Shown: in pieces, positions 31,058 to 37,998 of the stretch
Layout of the letters: each line of letters starts with the position of its first letter
Position numbering within the stretch: the first letter of the stretch is position 1
Virus record (IMG/VR): IMGVR_UViG_3300042402_001956
Coordinates: 1 to 38,550 of that record
Direction: 5' to 3' (one strand)
From: a virus
Length of the DNA stretch: 38,550 nt
Made by a program: the position numbers and the translations under genes
The notes under the pieces: model-generated
The model's database searches: none
What the model saw: only the letters and a program-made list of their open reading frames with translations
What the model was told of the DNA's origin: nothing

Positions 31058-31303
31058 ATGCTTAATGACAAATTCATCGAAATCCTGTCCAAGCGACAAA
31101 TTCGGCGCGGATCAGAATACTGCGCGTATCAAGAGATGTATAAAGGCTTGAGCAAAGAGGATCAAAAGGCACTTGATGATGCATGGGCAAAGAATTACCC
31201 CACAAACCTCATCGTTCAAGCCCTGCGTGCAGACGGACATAAGTGCAGTTCCGACACGATCCGACTTCATAGAAACGGCACATGTAGATGTCCGAAAGAA
31301 TAG
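31058..31303 (+). CDS. Hypothetical actinophage-type protein (81 aa)
   Basis: The gene follows the terminator with GAGGAGG before the ATG, so a promoter probably lies in 31020-31050 (TAGGCT is a weak -10). The product is charged. It has a helical middle (LSKEDQKALDDAWAKNYPTN) and a region that resembles a helix-turn-helix (IVQALRADGHKCSSDTIRLH). It ends in CRCPKE. A DNA-binding role is possible. It overlaps the next gene by 16 bp. Confidence 0.68.
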   Translation: MLNDKFIEILSKRQIRRGSEYCAYQEMYKGLSKEDQKALDDAWAKNYPTNLIVQALRADGHKCSSDTIRLHRNGTCRCPKE

Positions 31304-31542
31304 ATGCCCTTCTAAACGAACGCGGCAGAATGTATGGTGCGGCTGTTGATAACTTTACGGCCGTTGGCCGAGGCTGGGGCGCTATTCTTAACATCGAGGA
31401 CATTCCCCCTTATCAAGTAGCGCTGATGATGGACTTCCTTAAGACCATTCGTTGCGCGATCAATCCAATGCATGAGGACTCATGGCAGGACAAAGCGGGC
31501 TATTCGGAACTCGGGAAACGGATCGCTCTCGATGAGTCTTAA
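31288..31542 (+). CDS. DUF6378-like protein (84 aa)
   Basis: The sequence ALLNERGRMYGAAVDNFTAV near the start, MDFLKTIRCAINPMHEDSW and DKAGYSELGKRIA match the conserved pattern of the small phage family I know as DUF6378 (RGxxYGxxxDN, then LKxxR, then HxDSWxDxAGY). The family is common in phages and its biochemical role is not settled. It overlaps the previous and following genes. Confidence 0.75.
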   Translation: MSERIDALLNERGRMYGAAVDNFTAVGRGWGAILNIEDIPPYQVALMMDFLKTIRCAINPMHEDSWQDKAGYSELGKRIALDES

Positions 31543-32566
31543 AGATCAATTTGATGAGATGCCTGAAGGCGTAGAGTCCAAGGATGTAAAAGAATTACGG
31601 CAAGCGATGCTGCGTTTGCAGAAACAACTGAAGCAATCAAAAGAACGAAATGAGGACCTGGTCTTTGCTACACGCCAGGCGGCCTACGATGCAATGCTCA
31701 CCTTTGGCAAAATACCACCAGTTCCAACTGTGGCTATTGATAAACGCAAAGCAAAAGGTGAAGTTGCGCTTTGGCACATGACGGATTGGCAAGGAGCCAA
31801 ACGAACCGTCAGTTATAACTCTCAGATTATGCGCAGACGCGTGATGGAATTTGCAGAGAAGGCCGTCAGGATCACCGACATTCAACGCGCTGATCACCCT
31901 GTAAAAGAAGTAACCATTGCCTTTGGCGGCGACATGGTTGAAGGCTTGTTCAACTTCCCAAGCCAGGCTTTCGAGATTGATAGCACCCTATTTGAGCAAT
32001 ATGTAAATGTTTCTCGCCTTTGCGTGGATGTGGTCAGGTTTGCCCTGGCTAATTATGAAAAGGTCACCGTGGTTCCCGAGTGGGGAAACCATGGTCGGAT
32101 CGGATCAAAGCGCGACAATGTTCCGCGATCCGATAACTTCGACCGTATGTGCTACGAGTTGGCCCATCAGTTGCTTCAGGGAGAAAAACGCCTGGTGTGG
32201 CAGGACTGTCCTGAGGATATTCAACGCATCGAGATTGGCAACTACCGAGCGCTGTTGATCCACGGAGATGAAGTGGGCCGCAACGGTTTTGCTTCCCCTG
32301 GTGCAATAGTTCAACACGCAAACAAGTGGCGCTCGGGTTCCTACCCTTGGGAGTTCAGAGATGTTTATATTGGCCACTATCACACGCACGCGGAGTGGTC
32401 GATGGCTAACGGACTCGGAGCGGTGTATCAAACAGGCTCAACGGAGTCCGACAATCGTTATGCAGGTGTGATGCTTGCGGCCAGCGCAACTCCATCGCAA
32501 CGCCTTCACTTCATTGATCCAGTAAAAGGCCGCGTGACTGCCGCCTACAAGGTTTGGTTAGATTGA
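31532..32566 (+). CDS. Metallophosphoesterase (calcineurin-like)
   Basis: From ATG 31532 the protein has 344 residues. After a charged helical start (about 1-55) comes the fold with metal ligands in HMTDWQGAK, FGGDMVEG, EWGNHGR, LIHGDEVG and GHYHTHAE. This is the standard D-H, GD, GNH, H, GHxH set. Related phage enzymes are annotated as DNA-repair exonucleases or phosphoesterases. The true substrate is unknown. The in-frame ATG at 31472 is rejected as it overlaps the neighbour. Its 3' end overlaps a leftward microprotein gene. Confidence 0.85.
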   Translation: MSLKDQFDEMPEGVESKDVKELRQAMLRLQKQLKQSKERNEDLVFATRQAAYDAMLTFGKIPPVPTVAIDKRKAKGEVALWHMTDWQGAKRTVSYNSQIMRRRVMEFAEKAVRITDIQRADHPVKEVTIAFGGDMVEGLFNFPSQAFEIDSTLFEQYVNVSRLCVDVVRFALANYEKVTVVPEWGNHGRIGSKRDNVPRSDNFDRMCYELAHQLLQGEKRLVWQDCPEDIQRIEIGNYRALLIHGDEVGRNGFASPGAIVQHANKWRSGSYPWEFRDVYIGHYHTHAEWSMANGLGAVYQTGSTESDNRYAGVMLAASATPSQRLHFIDPVKGRVTAAYKVWLD

Positions 32567-32641
32567 GGCCTCTGCTGCATCCACAGCATCATCAACAGAG
32601 TAGGAATGTTCCTTAGAACATTGTCCACATTCTTTGCACAT
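32558..32641 (-). CDS. Leftward CxxC microprotein (27 aa)
   Basis: On the minus strand the ATG at 32641-32639 overlaps the previous leftward stop as TGATG. The 27 codons begin MCKECGQCSKEH, giving a tight C-x2-C-x2-C-x3-H cluster able to hold one zinc or a metal. An acidic Ala-rich tail follows. Its last 9 bases overlap the end of the phosphoesterase gene. The overlap geometry and Cys pattern support it as real. It is too short to assign a family. Confidence 0.5.
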   Translation of the reverse strand: MCKECGQCSKEHSYSVDDAVDAAEASI

Positions 32642-32850
32642 CAATCATCCTCATAATCATCACCATAATCGCTGGTGATCAATCTCATGTCTGCGATGTC
32701 GATGCCATTATCTTTTGCTTTATCCATTGCTTCTTTGAAGGTGGAAAGGCAACGGCTAGTTAGATCGGTAACCATGTCGGGATATTGGGCCTCGGTTCCC
32801 AACTCAACGGCAAGGCCGCCTAGACGGATGGATATTTGTGAATAAGCCAT
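32641..32850 (-). CDS. Leftward small acidic protein (69 aa)
   Basis: This and the 27-residue gene after it are the only genes transcribed leftward. ATG at 32850 has AAGGGGG upstream, and a CATAAT -10-like box lies at 32875-32870. A longer frame to 32997 would run into the rightward leader and is rejected. The protein has a strand-like start (YSQISIRLGGLAVELG), a helix (CLSTFKEAMDKAKDNG) and an acidic end (DYGDDYEDD). It is divergent from the recombination operon, which suggests regulation of it or by it. Confidence 0.7.
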   Translation of the reverse strand: MAYSQISIRLGGLAVELGTEAQYPDMVTDLTSRCLSTFKEAMDKAKDNGIDIADMRLITSDYGDDYEDD

Positions 32851-32869
32851 GGTGGACCCCCTTGCTGAA

Positions 32870-32895
32870 ATTATGCCTGTAATCACGCCTGTAAT
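32870..32895. promoter_or_regulatory. Tandem GCCTGTAAT repeats in divergent promoter region
   Basis: GCCTGTAAT occurs at 32875-32883 and again at 32887-32895, with 12 bp periodicity. The first copy touches the minus-strand CATAAT (-10 candidate for the leftward gene). About 40 bp to the right begins the rightward promoter-leader copy 2. Two phased half-sites in a divergent promoter look like an operator. The half-site TGTAA also appears as a palindrome at 36617. Confidence 0.45.
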
Positions 32896-32923
32896 GTATC
32901 CGCCACGCCCGATCCAGGGGTCC

Positions 32924-32992
32924 TTCCAATTGTCGGTGGCGTGTGCCAAGGTATTCCTTACAAGGGCGAAAGCCCCCCTACAGAAAGGAAGG
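32924..32992 (+). promoter_or_regulatory. Promoter-leader module copy 2 with GAAA-loop hairpin
   Basis: TTCCAA (32924-32929), 22 nt, TATTCC (32952-32957), 6 nt, then GGGCGAAAGCCC (32964-32975). A -35-like TTGTCG (32930-32935) sits 16 nt before TATTCC. AAAGGAAGG precedes the ATG at 32996. The hairpin and spacing equal copies 1 and 3, while the surrounding bases differ, so the module is conserved by selection rather than recent duplication. Confidence 0.62.
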
Positions 32993-32995
32993 CTC

Positions 32996-33556
32996 ATGGC
33001 CGAGAAATACAGCCTTGAGGATTACGAAACGGTCGAAGCGCGTCTCCGCCGTCTATACGAAAAATACCCAACAGCCCGATTGCTTACAGAACTGATCTAC
33101 CAGGATGAGCGCCGCTTCATCTGTAAGACATTCTTGTATCTTGATCCGAAAGACAACACCCCGCACTCAACAGGCTATGCCGAGGAGATTGTGGGCGCTG
33201 GGTTTGTAAATAAAACATCGGCCCTTGAGAACTGCGAAACTTCCGCGATTGGCCGCTGCATAAGCAACTCCGTTCTTTGCCTTGGCGCACCAGTTGGCAA
33301 GCGCCCATCTCAAGAAGAGATGCAAAAGGTCGAACGCTACAAAGCAGAACCACGCAAAGCACCAGTAAAGAAACTCTCCTGGACTGACGATCAATTGAAA
33401 CTCGCCGAAGCAGCCATTCAGACGGTTGCTGCGATGAGTGACAAAGAGAAGTTGCGCGAGTTGTGGACTGGAAGCGCCGAGATTATTGACGCGCCAGTAA
33501 AAGGAACCACTCTAAAGGATGTAATCAATGCACGCGTTGCGGAGTTGAGCGCTTAA
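32996..33556 (+). CDS. Putative ssDNA-annealing/recombination protein
   Basis: At 186 residues, with YEKYPTARLLTELIYQDERR and FLYLDPKDN in the first half, then NKTSALENCETSAIGRCISN near residue 75. The last element resembles the ETSAxGRAL motif of phage ERF/Sak-type annealing proteins. The C-terminal part is Lys-rich and helical. It is the first gene behind promoter-leader copy 2 and precedes a Cas4-like nuclease and RusA, a context that fits recombination. Function is inferred from the weak motif and neighbours. Confidence 0.6.
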   Translation: MAEKYSLEDYETVEARLRRLYEKYPTARLLTELIYQDERRFICKTFLYLDPKDNTPHSTGYAEEIVGAGFVNKTSALENCETSAIGRCISNSVLCLGAPVGKRPSQEEMQKVERYKAEPRKAPVKKLSWTDDQLKLAEAAIQTVAAMSDKEKLRELWTGSAEIIDAPVKGTTLKDVINARVAELSA

Positions 33557-33948
33557 TGAGCAACTTCAAAGTTGTGATGGGGGACTTGGAACTCCCCCTC
33601 ACTCCATACGCTGGCACTTCAGGCTGGTCGGGATCGCAAACCAGCCAGGATCGTGCAGTTCAAGATGACACCGATGGAACTACAAAGGGCCGCCAAAATG
33701 TCACCTTGCGATTGATCAATGCATCCAAAACTTATGGAATGACCTGGAAAGAACTGGCCGATGAAACAGGCTGGCATCACGGCCAAGCCTCGGGTGTTCT
33801 TTCTGTTCTGCACAAAGAAGGATTGATTGAACGGCTTACGGAGCGGCGTGGCAAATGTGCCGTCTACATCGGGTTAAATTCAGTCAACGGTCGCAAGACC
33901 TCAGTTCGTAAAATCAAAAGTTGTAAGCATTGTGGAGGCGAATTATGA
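33556..33948 (+). CDS. Winged-helix DNA-binding protein with C-terminal Cys pair
   Basis: This protein (130 residues) has an unstructured start (SGWSGSQTSQDRAV). A winged helix-turn-helix follows at about 45-100 (YGMTWKELADETGWHHGQAS, then GVLSVLHKEGLIERL). It ends in KSCKHCGGEL, a single CxxC. Proteins with the same GWSGS-then-wHTH plan are frequent in actinophages. It is coupled at both ends by TAATG and ATGA. It may act as the regulator for the TGTAA sites, but this is only a suggestion. Confidence 0.78.
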   Translation: MSNFKVVMGDLELPLTPYAGTSGWSGSQTSQDRAVQDDTDGTTKGRQNVTLRLINASKTYGMTWKELADETGWHHGQASGVLSVLHKEGLIERLTERRGKCAVYIGLNSVNGRKTSVRKIKSCKHCGGEL

Positions 33949-34064
33949 GTGAAAAAGAACAGGCGTTTTGGGATTGGTGGAACAAGATCGAGCCTTATAA
34001 AGACAACTACAACCTGCGCATGGCATTTGACGCGGGTTATGACGCTGGAAAAGGAGATGTGTGA
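33945..34064 (+). CDS. Microprotein (39 aa), Trp-rich
   Basis: An ATGA overlap at the start and TGATG at the end place this 39-codon frame inside the coupled operon. The product has three Trp in a short stretch (FWDWWNKIEP) and later an AFDAGYDAG repeat-like helix common in small phage proteins. No Cys or membrane segment is present. The function is not known. Confidence 0.65.
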   Translation: MSEKEQAFWDWWNKIEPYKDNYNLRMAFDAGYDAGKGDV

Positions 34065-34351
34065 TGAGCGATAAAACTAAGAAGTTTGAACCGAGCGCTG
34101 GCTTTGTAGTGTCGGTTCACATGAACAAGTTAGGGATTAGGGCTGTTTCCGCCGAGTTGGATGGCATCTTTGCAGAAACTTTGGCCGAGGCGATGGATCG
34201 GGCTGGCTTTCAGTTGGTTCCTGATCCGTTTAACCTGACTAACGATGCCAAGAAGGTGATTGAGTTAGAAGAGCGTCAAAAGAACTCAGGACTAACACTT
34301 GTAAAGGAGGCGGGCGATGATGACCCAAGTGGTGACACCTCAGCAAATTGA
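34064..34351 (+). CDS. Hypothetical protein (95 aa)
   Basis: The 95 residues contain strands near the start (SAGFVVSVHMNKLGIRAVSA), a helix (ETLAEAMDRAGFQLV) and an acidic tail. The start at 34064 follows a GGAG and overlaps the upstream stop as TGATG; a GTG at 34061 is possible. It overlaps the next gene by 35 bp. The family is not recognised; position suggests a recombination accessory. Confidence 0.68.
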   Translation: MSDKTKKFEPSAGFVVSVHMNKLGIRAVSAELDGIFAETLAEAMDRAGFQLVPDPFNLTNDAKKVIELEERQKNSGLTLVKEAGDDDPSGDTSAN

Positions 34352-34688
34352 GTCGCGCCTTTATGCTTTATCTAAAGAAGTAGATGAAGCACACCAGGGT
34401 TTGGTTGATACAGAGCGTGAGTTCCATCAGACAACAGCCGAGTATGAAATAGCCATGGCACGCACACGCATTTCTTTGGCCAGCAAGTCATCGCCGACTG
34501 GAAAGAATTACACGGTCGGCGAGCGCGAGGACATGGCAATTATTGAAAATGCCGATCAGCATTTTAAGATGGCAACCATGGAAGCCCAGGTAAAAGCCGC
34601 ACGCGCCAATGTGCAGCGGTTGAAAACCCAGGTGGAGATTGCCCGATCAATGTCGGCTTCAGTCCGATCCAGCATGGAGTTGTCATGA
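34317..34688 (+). CDS. Coiled-coil protein in recombination operon (123 aa)
   Basis: The start has AAAGGAGG 6 nt upstream; a second ATG follows at once. The protein is almost wholly helical, with heptad-like patterns at LYALSKEVDEAHQGLVDTER and AQVKAARANVQRLKTQVEIA, broken by a short TGKNYTVGERED turn. It precedes the Cas4-like nuclease and could be its partner or a phage SbcC-like fragment. No enzymatic motif is visible. Confidence 0.68.
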   Translation: MMTQVVTPQQIESRLYALSKEVDEAHQGLVDTEREFHQTTAEYEIAMARTRISLASKSSPTGKNYTVGEREDMAIIENADQHFKMATMEAQVKAARANVQRLKTQVEIARSMSASVRSSMELS

Positions 34689-34831
34689 CCATTGATCCAA
34701 ACGACTGGAAGATGGCTGAACGGATCGCTGAAAACAGCAAGGTCTATAAAACACCCGCAGAGGTATTAAGCGCTTTTGAAGCGTTTATGAAACAAGTGCA
34801 AGACAAACAGGAAGGTCAAGACGATGATTGA
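34685..34831 (+). CDS. Small helical protein (48 aa)
   Basis: An ATGA overlap with the coiled-coil gene sets the start, and its end overlaps the nuclease gene by 8 bp. The 48-residue product is one or two helices (WKMAERIAENSKVYKTPAEV, SAFEAFMKQVQD) with an acidic end. It may bind the neighbouring nuclease, though only gene order supports that. Confidence 0.62.
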   Translation: MTIDPNDWKMAERIAENSKVYKTPAEVLSAFEAFMKQVQDKQEGQDDD

Positions 34832-35495
34832 TTTACAAGGGATGCTTATCAAATCCCTGGAAGCCTACGACTCGCAGCGCGATCGTTCGCAACAGGTGGA
34901 AGTTGGGCCTTCAAGTATCGGTGGATGTCGCCGACAGGTTTATCACATCCTGAAACAAACCCCCAAGATTAACGCCGACACGGAGTCGCTGGCCTCGATC
35001 ATGGGAACCTTTATTCACGCTGGGATCGCCGAGTCGATCAAGCGCGAGGACCCATTTGGCGACAACTTCATCATCGAACAGCAGGTTACCTTTGGCGACC
35101 TAAAGGGCCATGTTGATCTGTACATAAAGGACCTGGGTATGGTTGTGGATTGGAAAACAACCAAAAAGAAGTCGCTGCGTTACTTCCCCAAGATGCAGCA
35201 GAGAATGCAGGTCCAGGTTTATGGCTACCTGCTTGCCAAGAACGGACACGAAGTCAAATATGTGTCCCTGGTGGCTATCCCACGCGATGGGATCATGAGT
35301 GAAATCCGCGCTCATGTTGAGCCGTATGATGAGGCCCTGGCCTTGGAAGGATTGATGTGGCTAGATGAAGTCAAAAAGATCGCTGCCGAGGATGGACCAA
35401 AACCCGAACCGACCGAGAACCTGGGATTTTGCGCCGCTTACTGCGACTTTTACGATCCAACAGGAGAGGTCGGATGCCCGAGTACAAACAGGTAG
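34824..35495 (+). CDS. Cas4/RecB-like PD-(D/E)XK nuclease
   Basis: At 223 residues it fits phage Cas4-like exonucleases. Cys35 (IGGCRRQ) and the C-terminal CAAYC plus a following Cys (about 203, 207 and 218) can bind a 4Fe-4S cluster. The active site is GHVDLY near 98 and VVDWKTT at about 106-112, with a QVQVYGYLL helix downstream. It probably resects DNA ends for the annealing protein and SSB. Phage Cas4-like genes without other CRISPR genes are common, and no array is present here. Confidence 0.87.
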   Translation: MIDLQGMLIKSLEAYDSQRDRSQQVEVGPSSIGGCRRQVYHILKQTPKINADTESLASIMGTFIHAGIAESIKREDPFGDNFIIEQQVTFGDLKGHVDLYIKDLGMVVDWKTTKKKSLRYFPKMQQRMQVQVYGYLLAKNGHEVKYVSLVAIPRDGIMSEIRAHVEPYDEALALEGLMWLDEVKKIAAEDGPKPEPTENLGFCAAYCDFYDPTGEVGCPSTNR

Positions 35496-35887
35496 ATTGG
35501 GATAAAGCCGAATGCTTAGAAGTCGACACTGAGTTGTTTTATCGGGTCGAGGAGGAGCGCAACTCGACCGCTTATCAATACATCAACGCGGTCCGATCCA
35601 TCTGTGGTCGTTGCCCGATCCAAAAGGACTGCCTGGCATACGCCTTTGGCAACGAGGACTATGGGGTGTGGGGAGGGTTGACCAGCCTTGAGCGGCGATC
35701 CATGGGCGATCCCGAGAAATACCCCATCCAGTTGCGCCGAGCGCTGGAAGCCTTAAAGATGTACGGAATTACCTACGAGGAAGTGAGGAAGGTGTATGAG
35801 CATTCGGTTGATGTCGGAATGTTGGCGGGCAGATTTACCTACGGTCGAAAAAATGGTGTTGTTGATCATCGCCGACCACGCCTCTGA
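35474..35887 (+). CDS. whiB: WhiB-family iron-sulfur transcription regulator
   Basis: Four Cys at 14, 44, 47 and 53 (C...CGRCPIQKDC) and the GVWGG turn at 64-68 give the WhiB signature. ERRSMGD follows as the start of the basic helix. WhiB proteins bind a 4Fe-4S cluster and contact the principal sigma factor. They are confined to actinobacteria and their phages, which fixes the host phylum. AGGAGAGG precedes the ATG at 35474. Residues 108-137 are encoded in the overlap with the replication gene. Confidence 0.92.
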   Translation: MPEYKQVDWDKAECLEVDTELFYRVEEERNSTAYQYINAVRSICGRCPIQKDCLAYAFGNEDYGVWGGLTSLERRSMGDPEKYPIQLRRALEALKMYGITYEEVRKVYEHSVDVGMLAGRFTYGRKNGVVDHRRPRL

Positions 35888-36605
35888 CGATGGAACCGAA
35901 GCCTGGCCTTCTCAAGCCACAATCGCAACCAAGGCCAGCATCTCTATCAGGACCGTTCAAAGGGCCGTCAATAGCCTGGTAACGGCTGGATATTTATGGA
36001 TGGAGAAAGGTGCTGGGGGCAGCGCCAACTGCCGCGAGGATCGCAGACCGCATCGCTATACGATCAACATCAAAAGATTACGAGGCGACACAGAGTCTAC
36101 CCGCGAGGATCGGGGCGACTTTGACGACATCAACGGGGCGACTTTGGCGACACCTACGGGGCGACAATCACGCCCCATGAACCACCCTAATAAACCATCC
36201 AATGAAACATCCGAGTTCGACTTGTTTTGGGATCAATACCCGATCAAGGTGGGCAAAGCCGCAGCCAAGAAAGCCTGGGAGAAAGCGATCAAGGTGGAAG
36301 CGCCCGATGTAATTATTGCGGGCGCTGCTCGATACGCCGCCGATCCAAACCGCCATCCGTCTTTTACTGCGCACGCTTCCACCTGGCTCAACGCTCATCG
36401 TTGGGCCGACAGTCCACTTCCGCCACGCGTTTTCACGGCCGATGAAAAGAAAGCCCGAGAGTTGGAAGAGTCTAAGGCTAAGACTGAAAGAGAACGCCAG
36501 GAGTATCTCAAGTGGCAGCAGGAGATCCGCGAAGCCGAAGCGCGATCCGTTCCACCACCTGCGGACATCGTAGAATTTCTACGGAAAACATTACCGAAAA
36601 GATGA
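35796..36605 (+). CDS. Helix-turn-helix replication initiator-like protein
   Basis: The 269 residues start with MSIRLMSECWRADLPTVEKM and LLIIADHASDDGTEAWPSQA, the typical N-terminus of phage and plasmid replication proteins with a winged helix (IATKASISIRTVQRAVNSLV). The C-terminal part has FDLFWDQYPIKVGKAAAKKA and HASTWLNAHRWAD, as in DnaD/O-like proteins. A long charged helix ends it. It likely opens the origin or loads the host helicase. The first 92 bp overlap whiB in another frame. Confidence 0.82.
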   Translation: MSIRLMSECWRADLPTVEKMVLLIIADHASDDGTEAWPSQATIATKASISIRTVQRAVNSLVTAGYLWMEKGAGGSANCREDRRPHRYTINIKRLRGDTESTREDRGDFDDINGATLATPTGRQSRPMNHPNKPSNETSEFDLFWDQYPIKVGKAAAKKAWEKAIKVEAPDVIIAGAARYAADPNRHPSFTAHASTWLNAHRWADSPLPPRVFTADEKKARELEESKAKTERERQEYLKWQQEIREAEARSVPPPADIVEFLRKTLPKR

Positions 36606-36616
36606 CACAAGTCACT

Positions 36617-36647
36617 TGTAACCCTTACACTTCTCGTAACCATTACA
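36617..36647. promoter_or_regulatory. Paired TGTAA-n3-TTACA operator candidates
   Basis: TGTAACCCTTACA (36617-36629) is a perfect palindrome around CCC. CGTAACCATTACA (36635-36647) is the same with one mismatch, 18 bp further on. They lie in the 56-bp gap between the replication gene and the next gene, directly before its ribosome site. Paired palindromes at this spacing suggest a repressor site that covers a promoter. Confidence 0.5.
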
Positions 36648-36661
36648 ACTTGGAGGTTGAA

Positions 36662-36850
36662 ATGAGTACACGAGTCGTTATGCCGACCCTGGTGCAAAGC
36701 GGTGACACAGTTGTCATTGGCGATCATCGCTGGCTGGTCAAATCCGTGTCCGAACCTGACTACGCTGGCTTCATTGATGCATCAATGGTTGATGCAGAGG
36801 GTCGCGAGAAATGGTCATGCTTCTACGATGCGGTTACAATCGAGGTGTGA
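36662..36850 (+). CDS. Small beta protein (62 aa)
   Basis: The ATG at 36662 follows GGAGG and stands behind the paired palindromes, so the longer in-frame start at 36512 inside the replication gene is rejected. The 62-residue product alternates strands (LVQSGDTVVIGDHRWLVKSV, DAEGREKWSCFYDAVTIEV) like a small SH3 or OB-like barrel. The role is unknown. It couples to rusA by GTGA. Confidence 0.7.
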   Translation: MSTRVVMPTLVQSGDTVVIGDHRWLVKSVSEPDYAGFIDASMVDAEGREKWSCFYDAVTIEV

Positions 36851-37218
36851 TTAGTTTCAGAGTCGATGGAGTTCCTGTTCCGCAAGGATCAATGCGTGTG
36901 TACAACGGTCATGTTGTTCACAACAAGGGAGCCGAGTTAGCGGTTTGGCGATCGGCAATTGCGATTGAGGCACGCCGCGCTGGATGCACCCCTGAACCTG
37001 GTCCAGTTAAGTTAGATTTATTATTCTCAATGCCAAAACCAAAAACGGTGAAACGATTACATCCAACCGTTGCTCCTGATCTTGATAAGTTGATCCGAGC
37101 CGTTCTCGACTCGATGACCGCGATTGCGTATTTAGATGACGGCCAGGTCACCGAAATCAACGCTACAAAGATCTACGGCTTGGCCCCATTCCTGGAAGTT
37201 GGGCTTTGGAGGTCCTAA
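36847..37218 (+). CDS. rusA: RusA-like Holliday junction resolvase
   Basis: GTG at 36847 overlaps the previous stop as GTGA and gives a 123-residue protein of normal RusA length. Motifs are VDGVPVPQGSMRVY at the start, TVKRLHPTVAPDLDKLIRAV, and SMTAIAYLDDGQVTEINATK with the catalytic Asp residues near 77-80 and 95-97. It cuts branched DNA before packaging. It ends the replication-recombination operon, and the next promoter follows 30 bp later. Confidence 0.88.
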   Translation: MISFRVDGVPVPQGSMRVYNGHVVHNKGAELAVWRSAIAIEARRAGCTPEPGPVKLDLLFSMPKPKTVKRLHPTVAPDLDKLIRAVLDSMTAIAYLDDGQVTEINATKIYGLAPFLEVGLWRS

Positions 37219-37249
37219 TTGTCCGAATGTGGATAAAACTCACAGGATT

Positions 37250-37360
37250 ACACGCGTAAAAATAGTCAAAATAAGTGCCACAAATACTTCCAATTGTTGC
37301 CGATCCATGCCAATGTATGTCTCAACAGGGCGAAAGCCCCCAAGAGAAAGAAGGCAAGAA
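37250..37360 (+). promoter_or_regulatory. Promoter-leader module copy 3 with shared A-rich block
   Basis: ACACGCGTAAAAATA and AATAAGTGCCACAAATACTT (37250-37289) match positions 25-75 near-identically apart from an 11-bp deletion. TTCCAA (37288-37293), 22 nt, TATGTC (37316-37321), 6 nt and GGGCGAAAGCCC (37328-37339) follow. TTGTTG (37294-37299) is 16 nt before TATGTC. AGAAGG precedes the GTG at 37362. Copies 1 and 3 thus share both the upstream block and the hairpin, copy 2 only the hairpin module. Confidence 0.65.
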
Positions 37361-37361
37361 A

Positions 37362-37766
37362 GTGTCGGACAACCTAAGCACACGATTTGATGCAGCGATG
37401 AAAGAGATCCGCAAGTCAGGTGTAAGAGCAACACGGAATGTGATGGGCTGCTGCCGATCATGTATTTCAGCAGGTAGCGAGTCAAACCACAAAGTTATTT
37501 GGCATTACGGTGGCCAAGGTAACCGCTTCCAGGTTTATGCAGACTGCGCAGCAGAGCCAGGATGGGATGGCAGAGAAGTTCGTGAGGTTTATTTCAACCA
37601 CGACAACCTTGATGAAACAGAAATCGCGGCGATCGTGGCAATCTTTAATAAGCACGACATCGCAGCCAGCAACGAAGGACTGCACCTTTGCATTGTGATC
37701 GACTTCGAGGCATCAAAGCGCCGCGATCCAAAAGCAATCGATGCAGACATGATGGTGATGGTATGA
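37362..37766 (+). CDS. Hypothetical protein with CCRSC motif (134 aa)
   Basis: The GTG start at 37362 lies 7 nt after AGAAGG, at the same distance from the hairpin as gene 148 in copy 1. In-frame ATGs at 37275 and 37317 would translate through the leader and are rejected. The product has a helical start, then GCCRSCISAG near residue 30, VYADCAAEPGWDG, and a helical VYFNHDNLDETEIAAIVAIF. The Cys pattern and overall plan recall the DUF6891 type of actinobacterial protein, with low certainty. Confidence 0.7.
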   Translation: MSDNLSTRFDAAMKEIRKSGVRATRNVMGCCRSCISAGSESNHKVIWHYGGQGNRFQVYADCAAEPGWDGREVREVYFNHDNLDETEIAAIVAIFNKHDIAASNEGLHLCIVIDFEASKRRDPKAIDADMMVMV

Positions 37767-37900
37767 ACCACTGCGGATCGGTTATGACTCAAGAAAGAGC
37801 CACGCAATATTTGGAATGGCGTTACGAATGCACGAGTTGTCGATACCTGATTGCAGTCGATGATCAAGGCAATGTTGAAACTTTAAGGGAGGCAAAATAA
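37763..37900 (+). CDS. Zinc-motif microprotein (45 aa)
   Basis: ATGA and TAATG overlaps bound this 45-residue frame. It has NHCGS at residues 2-6 and CTSCRY at 23-28, so a CxxC plus N-terminal His and Cys could form one zinc site. The in-frame ATG at 37688 is within the previous gene and is not preferred. It may be a DNA- or polymerase-binding peptide; no direct evidence exists. Confidence 0.65.
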   Translation: MNHCGSVMTQERATQYLEWRYECTSCRYLIAVDDQGNVETLREAK

Positions 37901-37998
37901 TGAAATGTCCGAAGTGTGGAACTGAACCGCACACGCCAATTCAAATCAAACGCGCTGGAATGTGTCGTTGGTGCGAGAAGCAACAGGAGGCCAAATGA
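37900..37998 (+). CDS. Zinc-ribbon microprotein (32 aa)
   Basis: The 32 residues start MKCPKCGTEPH and contain MCRWCEK at 21-27. Two CxxC pairs 16 residues apart give a complete minimal zinc ribbon. A GGAGG lies before the ATG, and the overlaps (TAATG, ATGA) match the rest of the operon. The strong motif makes a real gene likely despite its size. Confidence 0.7.
   Translation: MKCPKCGTEPHTPIQIKRAGMCRWCEKQQEAK

Noticed and set aside
32875-32895. Tandem repeats considered as a CRISPR remnant
   Set aside because: Only two 9-bp units with 3-bp spacing; no spacers and no cas genes other than a phage Cas4-like nuclease.
32641-32997. 118-codon version of the leftward gene
   Set aside because: The extra N-terminus would be the complement of the rightward hairpin leader and ribosome site. 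ATG 32850 has its own AAGGGGG and is a better start.
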